A DNA stretch of 64,000 bases from Dillenia suffruticosa (lineage: Eukaryota > Streptophyta > Magnoliopsida > Dilleniales > Dilleniaceae): assembly GCA_033439265.1 (NCBI GenBank), contig JAVTVX010000024.1:19452501-19516500 (forward strand), in the 5' to 3' direction. Below the pieces are notes generated by a model. It had not been told where the DNA came from. It worked only from the letters and a program-made list of their open reading frames with translations, and searched no databases. Shown piece by piece: positions 48,144-58,464 of this stretch (position 1 is its first letter; every line of letters begins with the position of its first letter). Made by a program: the position numbers and the translations under genes.

Positions 48144-48663
48144 GCAACTCTGGCTTCTGCCAACAGGGGTGCCTGAACCAAAGTTGGAAGGACCATTTCC
48201 ACGAGAGAGAGGAGAGGAGAGAGAGGGGAAGGGGAGGAGAGAGAGAGGGGAGAGAGAAAGTGTGTTTTTTCTTTTTTTCCGATAAGAGGGGAGAGAGAAA
48301 GGGGATGGGAGGAGAGAAAGAAGATAAATTTTTATTAATTTTATTAATTTTAAAAAATTAAATTTTATTAATTTAAAATAATAACGTGACACTGTCACAT
48401 CAATATTAGTGTTGATATGATAATATTATGTGTAATGGTCGTGACAGGTCAGTAATTCTTGACGTGTCACGTGACAGGTCAGTAATTCTTGACACACGAT
48501 ATCCATATAATCTATCACTTTGAGTCAGTTTAACACATGACAGTCAGTTAAATACCGTTATTAACAAAAGAACAAGTTATGTATTTTAAAATTTAGATTC
48601 TCTTTAAGTTCAAAAACCAATACGTGATTTTGGAGTAAAATTTAGAAACTTATATAATTATCC
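48144..48663 (-). repeat. Right terminal inverted repeat
   Basis: Inverted partner of 32415-32823 plus 46397-46526. It contains an extra tandem copy of GTGACAGGTCAGTAATTCTT at about 48442-48494, and a GA-rich tract at about 48200-48320 matching the CT-rich tract of the left arm. Confidence 0.7.
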
Positions 48664-48773
48664 TAAAAAAAACCAGGCTTATTTATTTATTCATTTTAAA
48701 AGTGGGATTCCAAAGCAGCCTTATTTATACGCAGACTTCCCATTGCGCCCATACCTCTCTGCGCCCATTCCGC

Positions 48774-48813
<40 letters not shown>

Positions 48814-48907
48814 GGTAGAGTTGGGTTTCTCCTTCTCATTTGTTTTCTCTCTCTGCGTTGGCTTTGTTAGCACCAGCTTCCTCTCCCCCGATTTTTCTTT
48901 ATTGAGG

Positions 48908-48939
<32 letters not shown>

Positions 48940-49771
48940 CTTCAAATGTATGCAGAAAAATTTGAGATTGGACTGCAAAATATTCATCAATTTTGGTATT
49001 ATAAGCCCGTATTCAATCCTTAATTTTCACATCAAAAACCTCTCATTCGTCCTGACGTTTGGTTTCGCTCAGCCAACTATTTTCTAATTCCTAACCAAAC
49101 CTCTCCCTTTGATTCTCCCCCATGCGTCCGGTGAGGCCAAAATCGTATTTTCATTATAAACCCCTTCTTTTGATTTAAAACCTCGGTAGAGATTGATGGG
49201 ATGGGAGGGTCAAAGTCGCTTTCTAATTTACTACCCTCGCGTTGCCTAGATTATTGGAACCATAGCCATCGCCTTTTTCTTTTTCTTTGACTTTGATTTT
49301 CATTTTTTATATCAAAACACAGGTTCTCTCTCTCTCTCACTTAACTTTTTCTGTAAAATAATATATTGTTCAGATTGTTAATATGAAATTTGATTGAAAT
49401 TGCAGGGGGAGGTATTCTACGAGGCGGAAACATCGATAAATAATATTGATGATGGGGCTGTCACTTTCACTGACAGCCTGATTTCCTTGAATTCAAAGTC
49501 AACCCCAACGCCACCAGGTACATTCCATTCTTCTACCCAATAACTAAAACAAAAACGTGTTCTTTTCTCCGTTTCAAGTATTCCTTCCCGCGTTTTTCTT
49601 TCTTTTAATGCAATCAATGTTTGATCAATATTTTATAAAATTTTGCAGGTTGGACCGCTTCCTTTTTTATTTTCATTCTTTTTTGTATATTGATTTAGAA
49701 TATTCATGTGAATCACTTGTTTTTCTTAGGAAACATTTACAACTTTTAACAAAAAACTAAATTTTTAAATC
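48664..49771 (+). promoter_or_regulatory. Promoter and 5' UTR exons of the DUF829 gene
   Basis: A (CT)n tract at 48780-48806 and (CTT)n at 48908-48942 are typical of plant 5' leaders. Splice signals suggest untranslated exons of about 48720-48904 (donor GAG|GTACTT), 49406-49517 (acceptor TTGCAG, donor CAG|GTACAT) and from 49649 (acceptor TTTGCAG) into the coding exon. In-frame stops downstream of 49649 argue that these are untranslated. Exon 49406-49517 is nevertheless fully open in one frame. Confidence 0.45.
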
Positions 49772-52700
49772 ATGGGCTCCTTGTCCGGAATCCTTCAACG
49801 ACCTCTAGTTGCTGCAACTGCTGTTGCCGTAGTCTCTTTTTCCTCTGACCTCCCAACTAAATTTTCAACCCCCAAATCATCGTTAGAATCTTTATCTCTT
49901 GTAGAAGAATCTGGTTCTTCACCTTGTACTACTTCAGTACGAGAATCCAGGTCATGGGTGTCTCATATTTCTGTTTCTAAGTTAGCAGATTTGTCCTTTG
50001 TTACCAGAATTGGTGTTCCTGTACCCGGTATTAGTTTCCCAGTTCAAAATTCCAGCTCCAATTTTGCGCCCGGTACAACCTTTTTTCCTTCTCTTGTATC
50101 ATCTTTGTCTCTTCTCAACTTGTTTCGATCAGCAGAGTTGGCCAAGCCACTCGCATATGAGCATACGGGGCCTACCTCGGTCCCTGAGGTTTTGTACAAA
50201 TGGCATTTACCAGAGCCAAATGTAAATGATGTTTCGGGGAATTCCAAGTGTTCATCGGCAAAGTCTAGGACAGTGGTGGTTTTGCTAGGATGGTTGGGAG
50301 CCAAGCAGAAGCATTTGAAGAGATATGCTGAGTGGTATACTTCGAGGGGTTTTCATGCCATTACCTTTACGTTTCCCATGTCTGAGATTATCAGCTATCA
50401 GGTTGGAGGCAAAGCTGAGCAGGATGTAGACTTGCTTGTGAGCCATTTGGCTGAATGGTTGGAAGAGGAGCATGGGAAAAACCTGGTGTTTCACACTTTC
50501 AGCAACACCGGATGGCTTACGTGAGTGATCTCTGTACTCAATTGCCTTACCTTTGTATGTCCTTGGCCTAGAAGCATAAATTGTTGGTTTGGTTGAATTT
50601 CTCTTGTAACAGATATGGGGTCATTCTCGAGAAGTTTCAGAAGCAGGATCCTACGCTAATGAGCAACATTAGGGGTTGCATAGTTGATTCTGCACCTGCT
50701 GCTTCTCCTGATCCTCAGGTATGCAGTCGTGTAAAATTTTTAATGACTTGGCTCCTGTCGCCACCATCAGTCTGGTCGACTTCACAAAAATTTATAACAC
50801 TAACATTTTTCCGTTTTTAAAATATTTTTTATTTTAAAAACATTTAAACCCACTAAATTAATTAATATCTACACCAAATTTTTATATTTTTCACATTTAG
50901 TGAATTATTTATTTAATTATATTTTTGTTTTTATATTATTTATCTCTTGAATAATAATTATATATTTAATAATTTTAAATTTTTATTATAAATTATTGTT
51001 ATTCTATTATTTTTATAAAATAATTAATATTTATGTAAAAATTTTCATATATTTTTATATTTATGTATTTATTTATATTTTAATTTTTTATATTCTTATA
51101 AAAGTGTTCTTGAAGTAGAAATTGGTTGTGATCCTTGTTGCATCTTTATGCGTTGTGAATTTTTTTTTTTCAAATTTCTTTCCCTAAGTGAAGCACGCGA
51201 ATCGTTCTTAATGTTGTTAAACAAAAGAGCTTGAATGTGAACTCATGTTGTACTGCAGTGGTTTAGGGAGTGGGCTGTGGGCTGTGGGCCTCTCAGTCTG
51301 ACATCTGTGAGGCTAATTTTGTATGTTTCTCATCATTGTTTCCTATCCGTAACTCTCTGTAATTGGTTTCATGTTCTCCACCCACCTCCTTTTCTTTTTT
51401 CTTTCCTAAATTTATAAGTTAGCCAGTCACAAGCCCTCTCAATAGGCCCAAATGAAGTAGATGGATTTATATAGTTGATCCCTACTAAGTTGGGATTAAG
51501 GCTTACTTGAGCCCCCTCCCCCCTCTTCACTCACATGTATGTCCTCTAGTCATTTGATCCTCTCCTTTTCATTTTTGTCATTGTTTTAAACTTCCTATTT
51601 GCATTCTTTTCTTCTCTTTCTGCTTTTTTTTGGGGGGGGGGGGGATAGTGTGCGGTGTCTGGGTGGTCAGTTTAGAGGTGGGATGCCTCAGTTTGTTCCG
51701 TTTTTGTTTGAGGCGATTCGTCATTTGGCCCTTTCTGTATATCTTTCTTATGTTGAAAGTTTACGTAATTTACAATTCCTTTGTCTAGGTGTGGGCTTCT
51801 GGGTTCTCTGCTGCTTTTCTGAAAAAGCATAGTGTTGCAACAAAAGGCAATCCAAGCCCCGGTGTATCAGATACAGAATTACCGGTTGGCTCCAAAACTC
51901 TTGCAGAGCCCAGACCCGCAGTAACTGAAGCGGCATTGCTAGTGATCCTGGAGAAGTTTTTTAAAGTGGTCTTGAAGATTCCCACTGTGAACAGGTATTA
52001 TGAACATGTCAATATACTTGTTTATTGAGATGCACTTAACCTTTTGGTTTTTACAGAGGTCATCTTTACTTTACCTGACCATCTGTTTAGTTCATTTCTT
52101 TTCCTGCAATATTGTAAATTTAGTAGGGAAAATAAAATATTGGCATAAAATGTGAGATCCAAAATAATCACCATTGCTTTTTATAATAAAATTGTCTCAC
52201 TGTGCTGAACTTTTAAACTGGTAATTGATGGCACTTTGTTGCAACAGAAGATGTGACTTCAAATCTAACTTGGTTAAATAAAGTTTGGCCTGACTATTTA
52301 TTCCGATCATTTTCTTTTAAAAAGGGCCTTTATTTTTTCTTCTGCATTATTCATATCCCATCTTCACTTATGCTTCTTCCATCAATAAAAAATTTCTGGT
52401 GTTATGGTATCACCAAGACAGCTAAAATAGCAACCCTTTTCATGACTCCCATTTGGCATTGATTTTTACTGTAATTATATTTGAATTAATGTTGCTCGAC
52501 AACCGCCCAATATTTTTATTTTGAGCTGAGTCTTATTTATTTTGGAGAACATATTTTGATCAAAACTACAAATAACCCCTTAATTTTGCACGTACTTTCA
52601 AAAAAGATCTTTGATCAACAAGGTAGGAGGGATAAGAAAAACTATGAATAGACGAAAAATTCATATAATGTGTATTTAAGAAACTAAGTGGGTGAGGGGA

Positions 52701-55700
52701 GAAGGATAAAGTAGTAAAATTTTATGGTCATAAGTTTTGATATATAGAGAGAGATAAAATTAATAATGGGGTAGGGATAATTGTACATAAAGGTCTATTA
52801 GAGGATGTAATAGAAATAAGAAGAAATGAAAATAGAATTATACTTGTCAAATTAGTAGAGAAAGAAAACGTAGTTAATATAGTCAGTGTATATACATCCC
52901 AAATAGGTACGGATACAATTAGTAAAAAATAATTTTGAGAGAATTTAGATGAATTTATACAAAACATACGTAGTAGAGAGAAATTATTTATTAGAGGATA
53001 TTTAAATGGACATGTAGGAGAGAGGAATGAAGGATTCGAAACTGTACATAGAAACTTTAGATTTGGTTGTAGAAATGAGGTGAAAGACATCATTTTAGAG
53101 TTTGCTACAACATTTGATCTTGCACTTATAAACACTATCTTTAATAAAAGAGAAACGCACTTAGTTACATATAGAATTGAATCTAATGCTAGCCAAATAG
53201 ATTTTTTTCTTACTAGAAGATGTGATAAAATGACCTGTAAGAATTGTAAAATTATATCGGGGGAGAGTGTAATAACTCAGCATAAACTCCTGATCTTAGA
53301 TATATGTGTGTCTAAAAGGCAAAAAAAGTATCGTCCATTTGTAGAGTAAAGATTAGGTAGTGGAATTTAAAATGATAAAAGGTAAACACCTTTAAAGATA
53401 AATTAATTCAAATAGCAAATTAGTCCACTAATGGTGATTCAGAAACAATATGGAAAGAGATATATACTAATATTAAGAATATAGGTAGGGTATCTAAGAG
53501 TCAAACCCCCGTAGGCAAGAAATCATGGTAGTGGAATGAAGAAATATAAACTACTATTCGAACCAAACGAGAGTATTATATGAACTTTAAAGGTAATAGT
53601 AATAGCGATGCATATGAAAAATACAAAAGTACAAAAAAAAAATGAAAAACATTATCCAAGAAATAAAGAGTAAGGTGTATAATGAAATATACAATAGACT
53701 AGAGACTAAAGACGGAGAAAGAGAGATTTACAGAATTGTCTAACTAAAGGAGAAAAATTGAAGAAATTTAAATGGTGTTAGATGTATTAAGAGCGAAACC
53801 AATAGTATACTTGTAAAGAATGATAACATAAGAAAGCATTAAAGAAATTATTTTGATCATCTCTTTAATGTTAAAAACAAAATAAATATAGAAAATATCG
53901 ATATATCTGTAGAACATATTAATAGAGACTTTAAACGTAAAATTCGTTCCAATAAAATTAAGGAGGCTTTAAAAAAATGAAAAGTAATAAAGCCATAGGA
54001 TTAGATGGTATCCCAATAGAAATATAGAAATGTTTGGGTGAATTTGATATATTAATGCTAAAGGATATTTTCAACAAAATTTAGCAAATTAAGAGAATAC
54101 TCCAAATATGGAGAGAGAGAGTAAAATTATATCACTATATAAGAATAAATGAGATATACAAGATTGCTCAAACTATCGAGAAATTAAACTTATGAGCCAT
54201 ACAATAAAATTATGGGAGAGAATGATAGAATATAGATTGAGATTGGAAATAAATGTATATCAAATCAATTTGGATTTATGCCGAAAAGATCCATTACAGA
54301 GGCAATTCACTTATTAAGACATTTGATAGAGATATATAGAGCACATAAGAGAGACATACATATAGTATTCATCGATTTAGAAAAAATATATAATAGGGTT
54401 CTTAGAGATATATTGTGGTTGGCGCTGATGAAGAAAACGATCTTTTTGAGATATATTAATTTTATTAAAAATATGTATAATAGAGTTGTAATCAATGTAA
54501 GAATTTACGGGGGTATGAGCGATAATTTTCCCATTAACATTGGGCTCCATCAAGGTTCGGCATTAAGTCTCAACATTTTTGCAATAGTGATAAATGATAT
54601 CGCAAAAAACATTCAAAATGAAATACTATGGTATATATTTTTTGTAAATGATATAATGTTGGTTGATGAAATTAGAAAATGTATTGAGACTAAATTAGAG
54701 TTATGGAGGGATACATTAAAATGCAGAAGATTTAGATCGAGTAGATCGAAAACTGAATATATGAAATGTAAATTTAGCAACAATGATCAGAACGATAAAA
54801 AATGATTATGTTAGATGGACAAAATATACAAAAAAGTAAATCGATTTAGATATTTTGGTTCCATTATTCAAAATGATGGCAATATAGATAGAGATGTGAA
54901 TTATAGAATTCAATCGGATTGGATGAAATGGAGAAAGGTATCTGGGATTTTTTGTGAACGTACGATACCACAACATTTGAAGGGTAAGTTTTATAGAATC
55001 ACAATAAGATCTGCACTATTATATGGTATTAAGTATTGGGCTATTAAAAAATAACAAAAACAAAAAATGGCAGTAGTAGAAATGAAAATATTTAACTGAA
55101 TGTGTGGTAAAACTAAAAAATATAGAATTAAAAATGAAGAGATTAATAAAAAATTAAGAATTAGTTCAATTATAAATAAAATGCAAGAGTGTCGACTAAG
55201 ATGGTTTGGGCATGTGTAAAGAAAACCCGAAGATGCACCCGTTAGAAAAGTAAAAAACTTGAATATAGGAGATCCAGTAAAACGTAGAGGTAGTCCGTTG
55301 AAAACTTGAATATAAATTATCCGTAAAAACATGATAATTAAGGGTTTAGACGAAAGGATAACGTTGGATAGGAATGAGTAACATAGAAGACTCCGCACAA
55401 ATTAAACTATCATATTTATTTATTTTTTATGTATTCATTTTATTATTATTATTATTATTGTTATTTTATTATTTTATTATTTTTTAATTCTTAATCTTGT
55501 CTCTCAAATAACCGATTTCAAATTATTGAGATTAAAACTCATATAGTTGTTGTTGTTTCAAATAACCCCTAAATTGTGTAGTCAGTTATCTCAGAAAATA
55601 TTGAAACAGGTTTCAATGTGCCCCATGAGTGGACTGCATTAACACTTTGTATCTGCCTTTTCCTCTTGATTTTTCATGACCGATCAAAATGTTGCCCTTA

Positions 55701-56626
55701 AATTGTGCACAAGATTCCCTTTCTTCTTTTTTCTCTTTCCGGTGAAAACTGAGGCAATCAAAAAAGTTGAATACGGACACAGGATATGGCATGACAAGGA
55801 TGTGGTAACACAACAAAATTAACAAAATTTTACGTTTCACATGTTACGATGTGTTGTTTGGTCATGTGTAACTAGTGTATATGATGGTCGTGTGTAACAA
55901 GCATCTACGACACACATCAGGCGGACACGGTCATTTTTTGATAGTGTCCGGTGCAATATAGTATGGTAGCATCTCTCCTGAATAATTTTCCATTTTTAGA
56001 ATATGTTCAGGTTTTTGTCTAGTATGCTTTTGAAGCGCTGGGCTTCATCAGTTCAAGTGGAATTCTGGTCTTTAAAGTAACTCAAGACTGGTTAAGGGAC
56101 TGGTTTATGGGTTTTTTGGGTAGACCCAATCTCAGGTCCGGGTTTTATAACCATGAATCAAAGGCATTTCTTGCTTCTTTTATTCTTCTTCCTGAAGTAT
56201 ATAACATTTTTTCAAGTGTTGAGAAATTAACTTTAGTGGACCAAGGAGGGAAGAATTACATATGGAATCCTCTCTCTTTCATTATTTGTTTTCAATATGT
56301 TCACTTATTTTACAAAAAATTGACATAATATCTTTAATTTTATGAGAAACTACAGGAGGCTGTCCAATGTTTTGGGGCTGTTGTCATTAGAGCAACCTAG
56401 CTGTCCACAATTATACATCTATAGCTCTGCAGACAGAGTGATACCTGCAGATTATGTAGAATCATTCATAGAGGAGCAGCGAAAGATTGGGCATGAAGTC
56501 AGAGCTTGCAACTTCAGGAACACACCTCATGTGGATCATTTCCGAAATAACCCAAATCTTTATACATCTCAACTCAACCGATTTCTGGAGGACTGTGTGC
56601 TTACTTGCTGCAAGCAGTCATCTTAG
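49772..56626 (+). CDS. DUF829/TMEM53-like alpha/beta hydrolase, four coding exons
   Basis: Exons 49772-50520, 50613-50718, 51789-51994 and 56356-56626 splice in phase (GT-AG) to about 443 residues. The N-terminal 150 residues are Ser-rich and variable, possibly a targeting region. The hydrolase fold begins with VVVLLGWLGAKQKHLKRY (about 168-185). The nucleophile elbow is HTFSNTGW with Ser about 244. The likely acid is Asp380 (YIYSSADRVIP) and the likely base His412 or His415 (NTPHVDHF). These match the plant DUF829/TMEM53 family, whose substrate is unknown; some relatives are membrane-linked. Intron 3 is 4.4 kb because an RTE LINE sits in it. No damage is seen in the coding exons. Confidence 0.9.
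50719..51788 (+). other. Hydrolase intron 2
   Basis: AT-rich from 50810 to 51110. A T/G homopolymer lies near 51626-51645. An RTE LINE 3' scrap lies at about 51440-51510. Otherwise nothing was recognised. Confidence 0.55.
51440..51510 (+). mobile_element. 3'-end scrap of an RTE LINE
   Basis: GGATTTATATAGTTGATCCC and CTAAGTTGGGATTAAGGCTT match the usual 3' end of plant RTE LINEs ("..CCCAA..AGTTGGGAT.AAGGCTT" then TTG repeats). The TTG tail is lost. Confidence 0.5.
51995..52568 (+). other. Hydrolase intron 3, part before the LINE
   Basis: About 570 bases of AT-rich intron. No feature was recognised. Confidence 0.5.
52680..53350 (+). pseudogene. LINE endonuclease (EEP-type) remnant
   Basis: Conserved pieces on the + strand are GVGIIVHKGL, NGHVGERNEGFE, ATTFDLALINTIF, ESNASQIDFFLTRR and GESVITQHKLL. 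These match the apurinic-like endonuclease of RTE LINEs. Internal stops break the frame (for example near 52930). Confidence 0.8.
53600..55330 (+). pseudogene. LINE reverse transcriptase remnant
   Basis: Main open block 54278-54805 (MPKRSITEAIHLL..., [20 protein letters not shown]), then the thumb/C-terminal block 54815-55054 (RYFGSIIQNDGNID, IRSALLYGIKYW). This is the same order as in the truncated LINE at 13176-15139, to which it is clearly related. Confidence 0.85.
55579..56355 (+). other. Hydrolase intron 3, part after the LINE
   Basis: AT-rich intron with no recognised element. It ends in the acceptor CTACAG at 56355. Confidence 0.5.
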
Positions 56627-56955
56627 TTGGTATTACTGACCCATGGTTTTTGTTCTTGCTCTGTAACTTATATTTCAATACTACCCTCAATTCAATTCAT
56701 TGGCACAGTTGGCCGTATGCAATAAGAAACAACACAGTGATCTATTTTAAGCAAATATAAATACAATATATTACATCACCAACATACAGTTGGGGCTTAA
56801 CTTGGGTACCGGATGGTGATGCCTCAACAAATGATGGTCCAAGAGAGTACAATCTTATGTTTCAATTCATTATCATTGCATAAGGAAGGTTAGAGATCAG
56901 AATACAATACTAATATCAAAAAATTCTCTCTATTAATATTGAGCAAGTACAACTT
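56627..56955 (+). other. Probable 3' UTR of the hydrolase gene
   Basis: A noncoding stretch after the stop codon. A poly(A) signal could not be set confidently (several AATATA-like words near 56750-56775). Confidence 0.4.
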
Positions 56956-57260
56956 TTAATGAGGACCACTGCTCGCTGTCCATGTCTCAAACATGTCATT
57001 TGTTAAATTGTCTCCCCTAGTAACATCAATGCAGTCCCCATCCTCATCATTCTCATCAACATTGTTTGCCATTTCCCTTGGAATCAAGTTGTGAATAAAG
57101 ACAAGTTGCAGTGAGGGAGGCATTAAGATCATGGAAGCAAGGACTTGACCTGCCCATCTTCTTTTGAGCAGACCAAAACAACTTTCAGTTTTATTTGGAG
57201 CCATTTTGGAAAATTCTCGCCATTCATCGAGCAATCTAGAATTGTTCGTGTCTCAAATTC
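56956..57260 (-). pseudogene. PIF/Harbinger transposase (ALP1-like) C-terminal remnant
   Basis: The minus-strand frame holds LDEWREFSK, ESCFGLLKRRWA, LVFIHNLIPREM and DNLTNDMFETW. This is the order of blocks near the C-terminus of plant PIF/Harbinger nucleases (RYHLNEWR, ERCFGLLKMRW, ACCLLHNLIRREM, RDNLANEMF). The part between the first two blocks is shortened, and the DDE catalytic region upstream is absent. Could also derive from a domesticated ALP1-like gene. Confidence 0.72.
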
Positions 57261-58412
57261 AACGAAGGATCAGCTCCTATCCTACTGAATCACCTGCTTG
57301 AACAACCAATGGACAAAAGATTTTAGATCATTAAGGGTCGAGACAGGTCTTAAATCCACCACCCTTTGTCACGCATTTATGATCCTCCTTGATATCTTCC
57401 ATACCAAATATAGAAAAAGGGTTTTAAACCCCTTTTATACAGTGAAACTATATTTAAAGATTATTTATTTTGACTAAAAATATTTTATATATAAATATAT
57501 ATGAAATAAGATTGTGAGTACCAATATTTTGTGGGTTTAATAATATAACACTAAAATTATTTAATCAATATCTTAATTTTGAGTTTCGACAATAAAAAAA
57601 TAGGTATTGAAAAATCTGTTTTTAAATTAAATTTCATAATACTCGAATTAAATTAATTCAGCAATCCGGGTACTGATGATGAAATATGATAAAAAAAAAA
57701 AAAAAAGAAATAAGATTGTGAATTTAGGATGTTTTTGCCCAAATAAAAGGGTGCGACCATAAATAGAAATATTATAATTATTATTTATACGAGGAAAGGG
57801 TGTGACCGGTTTTAAATTTTTATACGATAAAAAAAATAATTATTATTTATAATTACAACAAACTCCGATGGAAAAGAAATTTTAAGTGAATTATTTATAT
57901 TTTCTGGTACTATATAAACTAAACTAGTTGTCTACGGTGGTGGTGCTTCAAACAGGATATTTGTTATTGAAATAATATTATTTTGATAAAATATTTACAA
58001 AATTGAATAGTAATGATTGCTTAATGTTTAAAATAATCGCTTACTCTTTCTATCATTTTGCTAATCTATCTAAGGAATAATATAAATAAAATTAGATTTT
58101 GTTTAAAAATTATGCTCTGGTCTGAGCGACCACAGCGGGAGTTTGAACCCTATACGTAGGTAGGTGGGATTCGATGAAAATGAGGTTCCACCCAAATTTG
58201 ACAATTACAAATAAGAAATTTGATTTATAAATACGATTGGATAACCTTTTTATTAGTTTGTTGTAATATGTAATGATCCACTACATACTCATTCATTCAA
58301 AATATAAATTTATTCTCTACGAATGCCCCTGCCCTTCAATTATAAGTGGCAGGAGAGCAAGGGTATTTTAGGGTTTTTATTTCTCGTCTTTCTTCCGATT
58401 CAATTAAATTAC
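57261..58412. other. AT-rich intergenic / upstream region of the F-box/LRR gene
   Basis: AT-rich, with an A-run near 57692-57706. Around 58117-58200 there is a GC-balanced patch containing GGTCTGAGCGACC and GGGAGTTTGAACCC, which resemble the A and B boxes of a tRNA-derived SINE. This is weak. No gene was found. Confidence 0.4.
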
Positions 58413-58464
58413 ATTCTCTCTCTCTCTCGCTCTCTCTCTCTTTCCATCATCATCATCATCATCA
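58413..58464 (+). repeat. (CT)n then (CAT)n microsatellite in the 5' leader of the F-box/LRR gene
   Basis: A CT run (58413-58442, one G interruption) is followed by CATCATCAT... (58445-58463), directly abutting the ATG at 58465. CT-rich leaders are common in plant genes; length changes here would alter the leader but not the protein. Confidence 0.75.

Larger units (their letters stand above)
32415..48663. mobile_element. Long-TIR DNA transposon (Mutator-like candidate), split by a copia insertion
   Basis: The segment 32415-32823 plus 46397-46526 is an inverted repeat of 48144-48663 (about 0.52-0.54 kb). Matching landmarks are ATAATTATATA at both outer ends, the CACGTCAGCA/GTGACACTGTCA-rich section, CT/GA-rich tracts, and GGTCCTTCCAACTTTGGTTC beside the inner ends. 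Removing the copia element leaves about 2.7 kb with a 1.6 kb interior. Long TIRs of this make-up are typical of plant Mutator-like elements (family knowledge). The flanks are A-rich and the 9-bp duplication is not convincing (GAAAAAAAT versus TAAAAAAAA). No transposase was seen, so it is non-autonomous. Confidence 0.7.
52589..55558 (+). mobile_element. RTE-type LINE, nearly full coding span, dead
   Basis: Sits in hydrolase intron 3, sense to the gene. The endonuclease part (about 52680-53350) includes the C-terminal block SQIDFFLTRRCDKM and ITQHKLLI. Reverse transcriptase (about 53600-55330) includes [12 protein letters not shown] and LHQGSALSLNIFAIVIND, and the active-site region reads FVNDIMLVDE, so one catalytic Asp is replaced by Asn. 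It ends in TTGTTGTTG (55547-55556). The target duplication is CAAATAACCCC followed by TTAATTTTG on the left (52569-52588) and TAAATTGTG on the right (55559-55578), 18 of 20 bases alike. Stops and frameshifts make it inactive. Confidence 0.87.

Noticed and set aside
48054-48398. Ser/Leu/Pro-rich frame on the minus strand near 48.2 kb
   Set aside because: Arises from the GA/CT-rich tract of the terminal inverted repeat.
32415-48663. Calling the TIR element a hAT or PIF element
   Set aside because: TIRs of more than 500 bp do not fit hAT or PIF (short TIRs). No 8-bp or 3-bp duplication was evident. Mutator-like remains the best, though unproven, fit.
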